From: Candidatus Rhodoferax randersensis | GTDB lineage: Bacteria; Pseudomonadota; Gammaproteobacteria; Burkholderiales; Burkholderiaceae_C | Direction of reading: 5' to 3' | Assembly: GCA_016718155.1 (NCBI GenBank) | Contig: JADKEH010000046.1 | Location: 119,573 to 183,572, forward strand | Length of the DNA stretch: 64,000 bases | Shown: positions 24,596 to 33,152 of the stretch, piece by piece | Layout of the letters: the number at the start of each line of letters is the position of its first letter | Numbering within the stretch: position 1 is the first letter of the stretch | Translations under genes and position numbers: made by a program | The notes under the pieces: generated by a model | Databases searched by the model: none | What the model was told of the DNA's origin: nothing | Seen by the model: only the letters and a program-made list of their open reading frames with translations

Positions 24596-26257
24596 TCAGG
24601 CAGCGGCTGCCTTGCTGGGTGGTGCGACCGTGCCTGTTCTCAGGGTCAGGCCGCCGGCCTGGCGTCGCTGGTCCCCCAGCGCCGGGCGCGTGCCAGCCGG
24701 GGCGTACTGCGCGCGCAAGACGTTGACCACGTCTGCAAGCGCCGGGGCGTCATCGATCTTGGCCGCGTAGCGGTTAAGGACCAACTGGGCAGTTTCGATC
24801 AGCTTGCCGTTCATGGTTGCGTTGCCATGGAAGATGAGGTTCTTCACTGCCGCCTTGGGGTCACCCCCCATGCTCAGAGACATGGCGCTCTCAGTTAGCC
24901 GCATGACTTCCGTCTGCGCGGCCCGAATCAGCTCGGCGTAGGGCGGGTGAATGGCCGAGGCACCGGCCATCAGTTCCGTCAGCGAGCGGCTGGAACAGAA
25001 GCGAAGGCCCAGCGTATTGACCACGGACTCGACTTCGTCTAGCTGGATTGCCTTGTTTGCCAACTGGGCTAACAGGGCGAGCAGGTTGGACGCTGACTCA
25101 AAATCGAATTCGGGCGACTTCACAGCCTCGGTCATGCTTCGAATCTGTGCCACGGCCTTGGCGAATTGACTTTGTTGAATGGAGGACAAGGCCTCCACGA
25201 TTTCTGACAGGCGTCGATGTCGCGGGCTGTCGGGATTGCGTTCGATCAGTCGGGCGAAGTCGTCCCGGCAGCGCTGCAAGCCTTTGCGATCGCCGCCTTC
25301 CAACTTGGCAAAGGCCAACAATACCAAGGTCTGACAGTCGAACATCTTAGAGTCGAGGCCGAGCCGGGTGGTGCGATCGAGCACTTTTTCAGCTTCCTTG
25401 CGGTCGCCAGAGTAATAACTCATCATGCCCAAATTCTGCAGGCGGCTAATCGACGCGGGTGTCAGGTCGGCGGCCATCTTGTAAGTGGCCACGGCCTTGT
25501 CGAACTGGCCCTGCTCGAACTGTGCGCGGCCCATCACGTCATAGGCATCGGCGTAGCTAGGATCTTCACTGATCAGATTTTCCAGCGTGCTGGTGGCCCT
25601 GGCGGTTTGACCGGCTTCCATCTGGGATCGTGCGACGCCCAACTTCGCCCAGGGCAGCGTTTTGGCAGCCACCACCGCTTCATAGAGAACCTGCGCCTCG
25701 GCTGGCTTACCCACGCGCAGCAGCAACTCCGCGCCAACGCGCGCGGCATAGAGCCAGAACAGGCCACGGGTCTTGAACCGATCCAGGCAAAGTTCGGCGG
25801 CGCCTGCGAAGTCTTCGGCATCGATGGCGGCGAATATCTCCTGCAAAGAAATCTTTCGGATGCGGGCCTGTCGCAGGCGCTCCGCCAGTTTGGTTGCCGT
25901 GTGGGGCTTGAGCAAGTAGCCGTCCAGCGCCGACTCGGCTGCCTCGGCCACCTTGGCATAGGTGGCCTCCGCCGTCACCATGATGAAGATCGTGGAGAAA
26001 GGCAACAGCTGGTTGCGCCTCAGGTCATCGAGCAGGTCCTGCCCGTTTGAGGCATCGTTGACGAAATGATGCTCGCACAGAACCACGTCAAAGGCGCGGT
26101 ACTCCAACTGGCGGCGGGCGTCGGCTAGCCGCGAGCACTGGACGATGGCGCCCATGCCAAAGTCGCGCAACTGGGACACCAGAATGGCTCTCGAGGTCGG
26201 GTTGCTGTCGGCCACAAGCGCCTGTGACGACGACAAATCATCTTCTGGCAATGCCAT
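24596..26257 (-). CDS. Response-regulator-like protein with TPR repeats; phosphoacceptor Asp replaced
   Basis: A 553-residue protein. The N-terminal receiver domain (ALVADSNPTSRAILVSQLRDFG... to PHTATKLAERL, about 10-130) keeps the switch Lys (YLLKPH), but the phosphorylated Asp position reads VVLCEHHF, that is Glu. About 400 residues of helical tetratricopeptide repeats follow (WAKLGVARSQMEAGQTARATSTLENLISEDPSYADAYDVMGRAQFEQGQFDKAVATYKMAADL). Glu could mimic the phosphorylated state, making it a constitutive scaffold (inference). ATG 26257 has GGAG 8 bases upstream; a TTG start nine codons earlier is less likely. Confidence 0.85.
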   Translation of the reverse strand: MALPEDDLSSSQALVADSNPTSRAILVSQLRDFGMGAIVQCSRLADARRQLEYRAFDVVLCEHHFVNDASNGQDLLDDLRRNQLLPFSTIFIMVTAEATYAKVAEAAESALDGYLLKPHTATKLAERLRQARIRKISLQEIFAAIDAEDFAGAAELCLDRFKTRGLFWLYAARVGAELLLRVGKPAEAQVLYEAVVAAKTLPWAKLGVARSQMEAGQTARATSTLENLISEDPSYADAYDVMGRAQFEQGQFDKAVATYKMAADLTPASISRLQNLGMMSYYSGDRKEAEKVLDRTTRLGLDSKMFDCQTLVLLAFAKLEGGDRKGLQRCRDDFARLIERNPDSPRHRRLSEIVEALSSIQQSQFAKAVAQIRSMTEAVKSPEFDFESASNLLALLAQLANKAIQLDEVESVVNTLGLRFCSSRSLTELMAGASAIHPPYAELIRAAQTEVMRLTESAMSLSMGGDPKAAVKNLIFHGNATMNGKLIETAQLVLNRYAAKIDDAPALADVVNVLRAQYAPAGTRPALGDQRRQAGGLTLRTGTVAPPSKAAAA

Positions 26258-26399
26258 TGAGGACGCTCCGATGGGTTGATTCAAGTGGATTGCGGGCCCG
26301 GCTATCGGCGATTCCGAGGCCCGAGGTTGACGAAACCACCCACAATACTATTGCATGTCGGCGCTGGCGGCGAACAGTAGCTCGGTGCACACCTGACCG

Positions 26400-26933
26400 T
26401 TACAGTTGGCCTTCGGTCAAGGTGTCGAGCTGAAACCGGCCACTGCGATCCCACAACCAAGTATCGGTGTAGGTTACTTTGCCCAGGCGCGCTGGTACTG
26501 GGAAGGGGGCCGCGGCGCGCACTGAACGCTCGATTTCGGCGATCACATCCGGCGCGTGCTTGGGCGCACGCATCCAGCTGGTGCCGGTGACCCGACCGCG
26601 GCCATCCACCTCCACCTGAAGCACACCAATGGCATGCAGCAGGGGTGGCAGTTTGCCCTGGTAGATCCGATGGCCGTTCTGGTTGTACAAGTGCCGGGCC
26701 GCATCACGCCGGTAGGCCCGGGCAGTCGTCGCATTGGAGGGAGGTGGCGGGCTCATGGCCAGGCGGGGCGCCTCGGCCGGGGCGTCGGCCGCGGGCAGCG
26801 ACACGGGCGGTGACGGCGCCTGAATCGCAGGGGCGACTTCGGCGGGTTCAGGTTTGGATGCGCAGCCGACCAGCCAGGCAACCAGGCCGGCCCCGACAAT
26901 CGCCAGGATGGACAGGGGATGGGGTCTCTTCAT
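26400..26933 (-). CDS. Lipoprotein with TonB-like C-terminal domain
   Basis: A 177-residue protein. MKRPHPLSILAIVGAGLVAWLVGCAS is a lipoprotein signal (lipobox LVGC), followed by a Pro/Ala-rich linker and a C-terminal domain (GKLPPLLHAIGVLQVEVDGRGRVTGTSWMRAPKHAPDVIAEIERSVRAAAPFPVP) resembling the TonB C-terminal fold. It lacks the ExbB/ExbD-binding transmembrane helix of true TonB. ATG 26933 is chosen on the signal sequence. Confidence 0.75.
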   Translation of the reverse strand: MKRPHPLSILAIVGAGLVAWLVGCASKPEPAEVAPAIQAPSPPVSLPAADAPAEAPRLAMSPPPPSNATTARAYRRDAARHLYNQNGHRIYQGKLPPLLHAIGVLQVEVDGRGRVTGTSWMRAPKHAPDVIAEIERSVRAAAPFPVPARLGKVTYTDTWLWDRSGRFQLDTLTEGQL

Positions 26934-27311
26934 GTTCGGCTCGGTATGACAGGGCAGCTTAGACAAAATGGGCGATGCTTGAGTCCACAGCAGCCCGATG
27001 GCCACACTGTGCCTCAAACTCGCCTTGGATGGTGCCTTGCAATGAGTTTAACGGTATCAGTTTGTGATTTTGGTAGCTCGATGGTGACATGATTGGTCGC
27101 CCAGCCGGCCGCGCTGCTGGTGGTTCGGGGGAACCCGGCGTGCTATACTAAAACGAGCATGGCGTGCGCCGCATACCGTGTGCTAACTCGTGCATCAGAT
27201 CGATCTTTTTTGGCGTCAGTCAACCAAGTCGAAGCTTGCGCCGTTACGTATAAGCCTTCCGGCCGTCGGCAGGAAGTCCGTAGACTCATTGTTACCAACG
27301 AAGGATCCCTC
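26934..27311. other. 378-bp intergenic region
   Basis: No convincing gene. It contains the back-to-back leaders of the TonB-like lipoprotein and the Lys/Ala-rich protein, and an extended -10 element at 27141-27149. Confidence 0.6.
27141..27149 (+). promoter_or_regulatory. Extended -10 promoter of the Lys/Ala-rich protein gene
   Basis: TGC plus TATACT (27144-27149). Transcription would start near 27157, giving an unusually long leader of about 155 bases before the ATG at 27312. No clear -35. Confidence 0.45.
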
Positions 27312-27695
27312 ATGAAACTCAAGCTCATTCTCGCTGCCATGATCGCCGCTGTCTCCGTGATGGCCCAAGCGCAGACCGCTGCAGCTCCTGCTGCGTCGGC
27401 TGCTCGCGCTGATGTCAAAGCTGAAGCCAAGGCCGCCGCCAAGGCTGGCGAAACCAAGGCTGGCGACACGGCAGCTCCCAAGGTTGACAAGTCCAAGTCC
27501 GCCAAGCCCCGCGCCGAAGTGAAGGCCGAAGCCAAGGACGCCACCAAGTCTGGTGAAGCCAAGGAAGCCGGTGCCACTGCTCCGAAGCCCGCCAAGAAGA
27601 GCAAGTCCACCAAGGAAGAGCGGGCCAAGGTCAAGGCTGATGCCAAGGCTGCTGCCAAGGCTGGCGAAACCAAAGCCGGTGAAACCGCCAAGTAA
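27312..27695 (+). CDS. Lys/Ala-rich repetitive exported protein
   Basis: A 127-residue protein. MKLKLILAAMIAAVSVMAQAQ is a cleavable signal peptide (AQA cut site). The mature part is only about 106 residues and consists almost entirely of K, A, E, G, T, D, P and S in imperfect repeats such as VKAEAKAAAKAGETKAG, present near the start (27418-27468) and again near the end. It looks like histone H1/AlgP-type low-complexity sequence but is directed to the periplasm. Strongly basic and probably disordered. ATG 27312 with GAAGGA upstream; the frame is open further upstream but not protein-like. A terminator follows 15 bases after the stop. Function unknown. Confidence 0.8.
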   Translation: MKLKLILAAMIAAVSVMAQAQTAAAPAASAARADVKAEAKAAAKAGETKAGDTAAPKVDKSKSAKPRAEVKAEAKDATKSGEAKEAGATAPKPAKKSKSTKEERAKVKADAKAAAKAGETKAGETAK

Positions 27696-27709
27696 TTGGT
27701 TTCAGTTTC

Positions 27710-27738
27710 AAAAAAAGGGCCGCAAGGTCCTTTTTTTT
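27710..27738 (+). terminator. Rho-independent terminator
   Basis: AAGGGCC-gcaa-GGTCCTT preceded by A-rich sequence and followed by eight T residues, directly after the Lys/Ala-rich protein gene. The flanking A run means it can also act on leftward transcription from the phospholipase D gene. Confidence 0.9.
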
Positions 27739-27766
27739 CGACCAGAACGCCTTACTGGCACTGTTC

Positions 27767-29410
27767 CTAGAGTTGCTCCTCTGGCACCAAGGGGCTCAAC
27801 AACCACGCTTTCAGACGCAACCAGAACGACGTGTCGGGTTCGGTGCGCAGAATCATCTCCTGATCCCCGTCGATGCCCAGCCACTCGATCCCGCTTCCGT
27901 CCTTGGCCAGGCGCAGACGGTAGGCGCTCTGCAGCCGGTCAATGTCGATAACGCGAATGAGTTCGCGCGCCACTTCGGGGCTATCGATGATCGCGCCAAA
28001 CTCGGTGTTCACCGTCGCCGACCGCGGGTCCAGGTTCATGGAGCCAATGAACGAAGTCTTGCGGTCGATCACGAATAACTTGGCATGTAGTCGACCGAGC
28101 GAAGATCCGAACAGAAAGGGTCGTTTGTTACCCTTCACACGTGACGAGCTCAGTTCATACAGTTCGATGCCTTCGGCCAGCATCTGCTCTCGGTAACGGC
28201 TGTATCCGGTGTGGACAATCGGCTCGTCGGTCGACCCAAGCGAGTTGGTCAGCACCGTGACTGTGACCCCCCTGGCGCGTAACTGCTTGAGAAACGCCAT
28301 GCCCTTCTGACCTGGCACAAAATAGGGCGACGAGGCAACCACTTCCCGCTTGGCCATGCTGACCGCTTCCAGCACGTTATAGGTCACGCTGGTTTCCATC
28401 AGCTCGCCCCCGGCCTCGCCATCGAAGGGCTTATCCGGATGGTCCGCGAAGACATAAGCGGTTCCCCAGTTCAGACCCAGGCGGCCGGCGTCCAGGTCGT
28501 CGGCAATCGGTGCATAGCCCAAGACGTCAGTGCTGACCAAGGCCTCCGGCGCGGGTGTTCGGCCAGGGCCGGTCTGCTCTTCAAAATAGGCCAGCAGTTC
28601 CGGCTTGCCCAATGGAGTGCGCGCCACTGCCTCCAGCGGATAGGCTGCCAGGCTGTTCCAGTAACGATCAAACAGCGCGCCCATGGCTGGCAGCACGTTG
28701 CCGACTACAAAGGCGTCCAGGTCAATGAAGTTCTCCGACATGCTGCGCAGGTAGTACTCGTTGGCAACATTGCGCCCGCCGATCACGGCCATGGCGCCAT
28801 CGGCCATGAGCAGCTTGTTGTGCATGCGGTGGTTGACCCGTTTCAGGTCACTGAGGGACGCGATGAAGCGACCGACTTGACCGCTCTCCCGTGCGCAGCA
28901 AAAGGGGTTGAACAGACGCACCTGGACATTCGGGTGGCTGGCAAAGCCCAGAAACAGATTGTCCTGGCCGCCGGTGTACAGGTCGTCGAGCAGAAGGCGG
29001 ACCCGTACGCCGCGGTTCGCGGCGTCGCGCAAGGCGCGCAGTAGCCAACGCCCGGTTTCATCGTTTTCGAAATGGTAGTACTGCACATCGAGCGAACTCT
29101 CGGCGCGTCGGGCCAGTTGCACCCGCGTATCCAATGAAAAGGTGCCCAGGGGCATCAGGCGAAACCCTGATAGTCCCGGTTCGGGCAGAGAGTTCTGGAC
29201 AATGCGTCCGAGCGTTGTCTGGGGCGAAGCTTCGATGGCGGCGCTGGCAATGGCCTCCCGTTCAATCTGGGGCAAGGGCGTCGCACAGCCAACAATCAGT
29301 GCGCTGAGGCTCAGCAGCAGACCCATCTGGATGCGGCTTCGCGGTATTGCCTGGCTGGCCAGCGTGCGCAGAGTCAGAAGACCCCGGAACCAGTCTCGGA
29401 ACCAATGCAT
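27767..29410 (-). CDS. Phospholipase D family protein (cardiolipin synthase-like)
   Basis: About 547 residues with two PLD catalytic motifs: HNKLLMADGAMAVIGGRN and HAKLFVIDRKTSFIGSMN (HxKxxxxD). These form one active site that transfers phosphatidyl groups, as in ClsC-type cardiolipin synthases. A Cys-ending hydrophobic segment (MGLLLSLSALIVGCATPL) near the N-terminus looks like a lipoprotein signal, so the real start may be ATG 29326 rather than 29410. The exact substrate is not decided. Confidence 0.85.
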   Translation of the reverse strand: MHWFRDWFRGLLTLRTLASQAIPRSRIQMGLLLSLSALIVGCATPLPQIEREAIASAAIEASPQTTLGRIVQNSLPEPGLSGFRLMPLGTFSLDTRVQLARRAESSLDVQYYHFENDETGRWLLRALRDAANRGVRVRLLLDDLYTGGQDNLFLGFASHPNVQVRLFNPFCCARESGQVGRFIASLSDLKRVNHRMHNKLLMADGAMAVIGGRNVANEYYLRSMSENFIDLDAFVVGNVLPAMGALFDRYWNSLAAYPLEAVARTPLGKPELLAYFEEQTGPGRTPAPEALVSTDVLGYAPIADDLDAGRLGLNWGTAYVFADHPDKPFDGEAGGELMETSVTYNVLEAVSMAKREVVASSPYFVPGQKGMAFLKQLRARGVTVTVLTNSLGSTDEPIVHTGYSRYREQMLAEGIELYELSSSRVKGNKRPFLFGSSLGRLHAKLFVIDRKTSFIGSMNLDPRSATVNTEFGAIIDSPEVARELIRVIDIDRLQSAYRLRLAKDGSGIEWLGIDGDQEMILRTEPDTSFWLRLKAWLLSPLVPEEQL

Positions 29411-29436
29411 GACCGGGGCAAAAGCGACCGTTCCGC

Positions 29437-29442
29437 TATACT
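29437..29442 (+). promoter_or_regulatory. Possible -10 box before the peroxiredoxin gene
   Basis: TATACT, 34 bases upstream of the ATG at 29476, with no recognisable -35. Confidence 0.35.
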
Positions 29443-29475
29443 GAACTCGGTCTGGTAGCAAAGCGGGGTGGCGTG

Positions 29476-30024
29476 ATGAGTGCATGGTCAAAAGTGGTTG
29501 CGGCAACAGTCCTGCTGGCTAGCAACGCCTGTGTACACGCGGCTTTGGACATTGGGGAACCAGCGCCTCAGTTTACGGCACAAGCAGCTCTGGCGGGAAC
29601 AGTCGTACGGTACTCGCTGGCCGAGCAGTTACAGAATGGCCCGGTTGTTCTGTACTTCTTCCCGTTGGCCTTTTCAACTGATTGCTCGATCGAGGCGAAC
29701 AAGTTTGCCGAGGCCATAGAAGACTACCGGGCACTTGGCGCGTCCGTTATTGGGGTGTCGCGCGATGACATCGAGACGCAGAAGAAGTTCTCGGTTTCGG
29801 AATGCCGCGGCAAGTTTGCCGTGGCCGCCGACGTCGATCAGAGCATCATGAAATCCTATGACGCCGTGCTGTTTTTTCGTAGCGAGTACGCCAATCGGGT
29901 GTCATTTGTGATTTCCCCTCAGGGCAAGGTCATCTACCACTACAAGAGTCTCAACCCCGCCAAGCACGTTGAGAACACCTTGAAGGCACTGAAGTCATGG
30001 CGCGAGTTCGGCATGGTGCGATGA
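29476..30024 (+). CDS. Exported peroxiredoxin (AhpC/TSA, BCP-like)
   Basis: A 182-residue thioredoxin-fold protein with signal peptide (MSAWSKVVAATVLLASNACVHA). The motif VVLYFFPLAFSTDCSIEAN places the peroxidatic Cys where BCP has PxxxTxxC, though the usual Thr is Ser. A second Cys in SVSECRGKFAVAAD may resolve it. PQGKVIYHYKSLNPAKHVENTLKAL is the usual C-terminal pattern. It would reduce peroxides in the periplasm. It overlaps the next gene by four bases. Confidence 0.87.
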   Translation: MSAWSKVVAATVLLASNACVHAALDIGEPAPQFTAQAALAGTVVRYSLAEQLQNGPVVLYFFPLAFSTDCSIEANKFAEAIEDYRALGASVIGVSRDDIETQKKFSVSECRGKFAVAADVDQSIMKSYDAVLFFRSEYANRVSFVISPQGKVIYHYKSLNPAKHVENTLKALKSWREFGMVR

Positions 30025-30437
30025 CGAGGTGTCTTACCGTGCTGAGATTGCTGGCCTGTTGGTTCGGCTTGGTCGCGATGTTGGTCGTGGCGTTGCCGGG
30101 CAAGCCAGCGTTGGCCGCCGACGAGTCCCCAGCCACCGTAGGCGAGATTGCCCACCTGATGGCGTACATCCGCACGTCGAATTGTGAGTTCCTGCGCAAT
30201 TCAGCCTGGCATTCGCCCGAGGCAGCCCACGATCACATCACGAAGAAGCTCAAGTACATTCGTTATCGTGACGCGCTGCGCGACGCCGAGCAATTCATCG
30301 AGCTGGCCGCGACTCGCAGCAGCATGACTGGCGAGATTTACCAGGTTCGCTGTCCCGGAGTCCCCCTTCAAGACTGCAGTCGCTGGCTATTGGACGAGCT
30401 CAGCCGCTATCGCAAGAGTGCGGCGCCAAAGCGTTGA
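30021..30437 (+). CDS. DUF5329-like exported protein
   Basis: A 138-residue protein with signal peptide (MTRCLTVLRLLACWFGLVAMLVVALPGKPALA). The mature part has EIAHLMAYIRTSNCEFLRNSAWHSPEAAHDHITKKLKYI and YQVRCPGVPLQDCSRWLLDELSRYR, the pattern of the YfeK/DUF5329 family, with conserved cysteines. ATG 30021 overlaps the peroxiredoxin stop (ATGA), suggesting co-translation. Function unknown. Confidence 0.8.
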   Translation: MTRCLTVLRLLACWFGLVAMLVVALPGKPALAADESPATVGEIAHLMAYIRTSNCEFLRNSAWHSPEAAHDHITKKLKYIRYRDALRDAEQFIELAATRSSMTGEIYQVRCPGVPLQDCSRWLLDELSRYRKSAAPKR

Positions 30438-30522
30438 GCGAGCACCGGCGGGCTCGCGCCGGGATCCGGACCGATGCCGTGCATAATTTGGCAGGCTCAA
30501 CTCATGCGATATCTGAATCCCT

Positions 30523-31263
30523 ATGTCACTTAGCGTCTATGTGAAGGTCGTCGGCTTCAGGGATTTTGAGCGCCACGCGCTTAACACGCTGTTTGACCTG
30601 TCCTCGCAAGGGGCGGTGAGTTACTGCCTGTGGACGCCCGAGGTGCCGGTGGCGCCGCACCTGGCCCTGGTTGACCTGGAGAGCTACGAGGCCGGGCTGG
30701 AGTTGGTGTCGCCCAGTTTTGATGCCGGTCTCAAGATGATCTGTGTCGGAGAAGACCCACCAGCCAACACCTGGCGGTCTTTCAAGCGGCCACTGCATTG
30801 GCCTGATGTGGTTCAGGCTATGGACGAACTGTTCGCGCCGAGGCAATCGGCCGATCTTGATTTGGATTTTGTCGATACGGCGATTCCTGAGTCAATCCCT
30901 CTGGGCATCAAGTCCGCGTTGGTGATCTTCCCGTTGCGGGAGGACCGCATGTACCTGCGTGCCAGGTTGGCGTTGGCCGGGGTCGTCGTGGTGGGTGAGG
31001 CGCACAGCGCGGCCCAGGCTTTGGACCTGGCGCGGCGTGCCCACTACACCTTGGTGCTGCTCGGCCAGGATGTGCCCGACATGGACAGCTGGGAGTTGAT
31101 TCGCCAGCTCATCGCCATGGAACCGGCCATTGGCAGCGTGGTGCTGGCCACACGCGAGAAGGCCTGGCATGTACGCGACCGCGCCGACCACGCAGGCTGT
31201 CGTGGCGTCATTGACTACCCGTTCAACCCTAGCGAGATCGTCCAGTTGCTACAAAAAGTGTAG
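30523..31263 (+). CDS. Atypical response regulator, receiver domain lacking the phosphoacceptor Asp
   Basis: A 246-residue protein. An N-terminal part of about 115 residues resembles a degenerate receiver (LALVDLESYEAGLELVSP). The C-terminal half (about 128-246) is a receiver fold: SALVIFPLREDRMYLRARLALAGVVVVGEAHSAAQALDLARRAHYTLVLLGQDVPDMDSWELIRQLI. The phosphoacceptor position in LVLLGQDVPDMD is Gly where canonical regulators have Asp. No output domain follows. It is probably a phosphorylation-independent adaptor (inference). Confidence 0.75.
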   Translation: MSLSVYVKVVGFRDFERHALNTLFDLSSQGAVSYCLWTPEVPVAPHLALVDLESYEAGLELVSPSFDAGLKMICVGEDPPANTWRSFKRPLHWPDVVQAMDELFAPRQSADLDLDFVDTAIPESIPLGIKSALVIFPLREDRMYLRARLALAGVVVVGEAHSAAQALDLARRAHYTLVLLGQDVPDMDSWELIRQLIAMEPAIGSVVLATREKAWHVRDRADHAGCRGVIDYPFNPSEIVQLLQKV

Positions 31264-31298
31264 CGGATGTTGCCCAGAGAGATTGCTAGCCTGGCCGA

Positions 31299-33143
31299 TC
31301 AGATTGTTAATGACGAGTCGGTTCTGACGTTCACCGGGCGTCGACGCGCCTCCAGCGCGTCAGCCAAGGAGGCCTCCAGCGGCAAGGGCTCCGCGCCCCA
31401 TCGGGCGGCCAGCAGTTCGGCGCACAACACTGAGTAGCTCAGTCCGCGCGAACCCATGCCGGCGCAAATCCACAAACTCGCGTGCTGGTCGTCATACAAG
31501 GGTCCGACCATGGGTAGCCGGTCTGCCGTGACGCAGCGCGTGGCGCGCCACGCTTCGAGCCGGCCCGACTCGAACCTGGGTGCCAGTGCCTGGCCGAGCG
31601 CGGGCAGCAGCTTTCGCAATCGACCCAGGTTGGCCAGGTGGTTTTTTTCGGCCGACCACTCGGCCATCGTGTCAGGCTGGTAGCTGGCACCCACAAACCA
31701 GGCCTGACCGCCCTGCCACGGCACGCGCGGGATCAGGCTGCCTGATCCGTTGACGGGCACGACCGGAAACAGCGAAGGGTCTTGCACTGCATGCTGGGCC
31801 CACGAGACCTGGCCGCGCACGCCATAAACGGCGGGCAGGCCTCGTGCGGCGGCGGCCAGATCGGGTTCGAGTGCCACGGTGTTCTGCAGCAGGGGCAGCG
31901 CGCCACCCGCGTTGGCCAATACCACGCGCTGGCTGGTGCCGATGACCTGGTCGCTGCCATCCAGCAAGGTCCAGCCGGTGGCACCGCGGCGCAGGGCGCT
32001 GACACGGGTGTCGCCCCTGAACCGCACCCCTGGTTGCGCCAGCCAGGCCCGGACCAGCTCGGCGGGTTTGATCCATGCGGCACAGGGATGCCAGAGCAAA
32101 TGGCCGTCGTGCGCCACACCGGCCTGCCAGGCCGGTGCCGCAAGTTCTGCCGAGGCCTGGTGCGACCAGTCCAGGCCCGGTTGTGGCCATTGCGCACCCA
32201 GACCGGCCGAGCCATCAATGCGGTGTTCCAGCACGCCGCTGCTGGCCCAGTCCTGGCCGTGCCTAAGCAGCACGCGCGCCGCTTGTGCGGTCTGGCGCAC
32301 GCCGCTGCGCGACAGCCGCGACAGCACGCAATCGTCGCTGGAAACATGCGGTGACAGCAGGCCCGCAGGCAGGCCAGACGCGCCCGCGGCCGGGCCGGCG
32401 GCCTGATCGATGACCTGCACCTGCCAGCCACGACGCGCCAGCGAGGCGGCGACGCTGGCACCGGCCAGACCGGCGCCGATGACAATGCAATCCGCCGGCG
32501 CGGCGGTCGGCTCGCGCCACGGCGCGCGCGAGGTCTTTTGTTGCCAGTGTGGGTTGAACTCGCCACAGCGTAGCGCCGAGGGGGCATCTGTGGCTTGTGG
32601 CCATGTGAAGCCACACGAGGACAGGCTTGCCTGGAATCCGCTCCCCCCGTCGGCCAGGGTGACGCGCGTGCCGCGCCGGCCATGTCGGGCCAGGGCCTTG
32701 GCGGTCCAACTGTCCCAAGGCGGTCCGGTTGGATCGGTGGCGTCCAGCATCAGCGCGTCGGCGACGAACTGAAGCTCGCGCAGCAGCGGTGCGATCTCTC
32801 CGATGCACAGGGTCAGCAGCACCCGACCCTGATCAAAGCTCAATCGGTGAAAGCCTGGCAGCAGGCCATAACACTGTTGGGCCAGCGCGTGCGCCGGGGC
32901 GCCCAGTTCGGGGCTGGCCGCGATGCCGGCAAGCAACGCATCGGCGCTGAATGGGGCCGACGACAAGGCCACGTAGTGCAGCATTCGCGGCCGATCAGGG
33001 TCGGCTTGCCAAGCTTGCCAGCACGCCAGGAAGCGGCTTCCATGGCCGAACCGGGTGTCCAGAATGCGCCAAGCGCCTTGCCCACGCCAAGCCTCGGGCA
33101 GGCCGCAGCCCGCAAGCCAGGTGCGGGGTGTCGACGAAGTCAT
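31299..33143 (-). CDS. mnmC: MnmC-like tRNA 5-methylaminomethyl-2-thiouridine biosynthesis protein; methyltransferase domain degraded
   Basis: A 614-residue protein. The C-terminal oxidoreductase (about 217-600; CIVIGAGLAGASVAASLARRGWQVQVIDQ, SGLPAGLLSPHVSSDD, WICAGMGSRGLSYSVLCAELLAA) is intact and would demodify cmnm5s2U. The N-terminal methyltransferase half is short: the usual SxRFDDVYR...GL opening is absent and the SAM motif reads DTRFGHGSRFLA instead of E(T/L)GFGxGLNFLA; the DGFAPxxNPxMW loop is also altered (DATDPTGPPWDSW). So only the FAD-dependent step may remain active. It lies upstream of yggX in no operon pattern; ATG 33143. Confidence 0.88.
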   Translation of the reverse strand: MTSSTPRTWLAGCGLPEAWRGQGAWRILDTRFGHGSRFLACWQAWQADPDRPRMLHYVALSSAPFSADALLAGIAASPELGAPAHALAQQCYGLLPGFHRLSFDQGRVLLTLCIGEIAPLLRELQFVADALMLDATDPTGPPWDSWTAKALARHGRRGTRVTLADGGSGFQASLSSCGFTWPQATDAPSALRCGEFNPHWQQKTSRAPWREPTAAPADCIVIGAGLAGASVAASLARRGWQVQVIDQAAGPAAGASGLPAGLLSPHVSSDDCVLSRLSRSGVRQTAQAARVLLRHGQDWASSGVLEHRIDGSAGLGAQWPQPGLDWSHQASAELAAPAWQAGVAHDGHLLWHPCAAWIKPAELVRAWLAQPGVRFRGDTRVSALRRGATGWTLLDGSDQVIGTSQRVVLANAGGALPLLQNTVALEPDLAAAARGLPAVYGVRGQVSWAQHAVQDPSLFPVVPVNGSGSLIPRVPWQGGQAWFVGASYQPDTMAEWSAEKNHLANLGRLRKLLPALGQALAPRFESGRLEAWRATRCVTADRLPMVGPLYDDQHASLWICAGMGSRGLSYSVLCAELLAARWGAEPLPLEASLADALEARRRPVNVRTDSSLTI

Positions 33144-33152
33144 TCCATTGAC

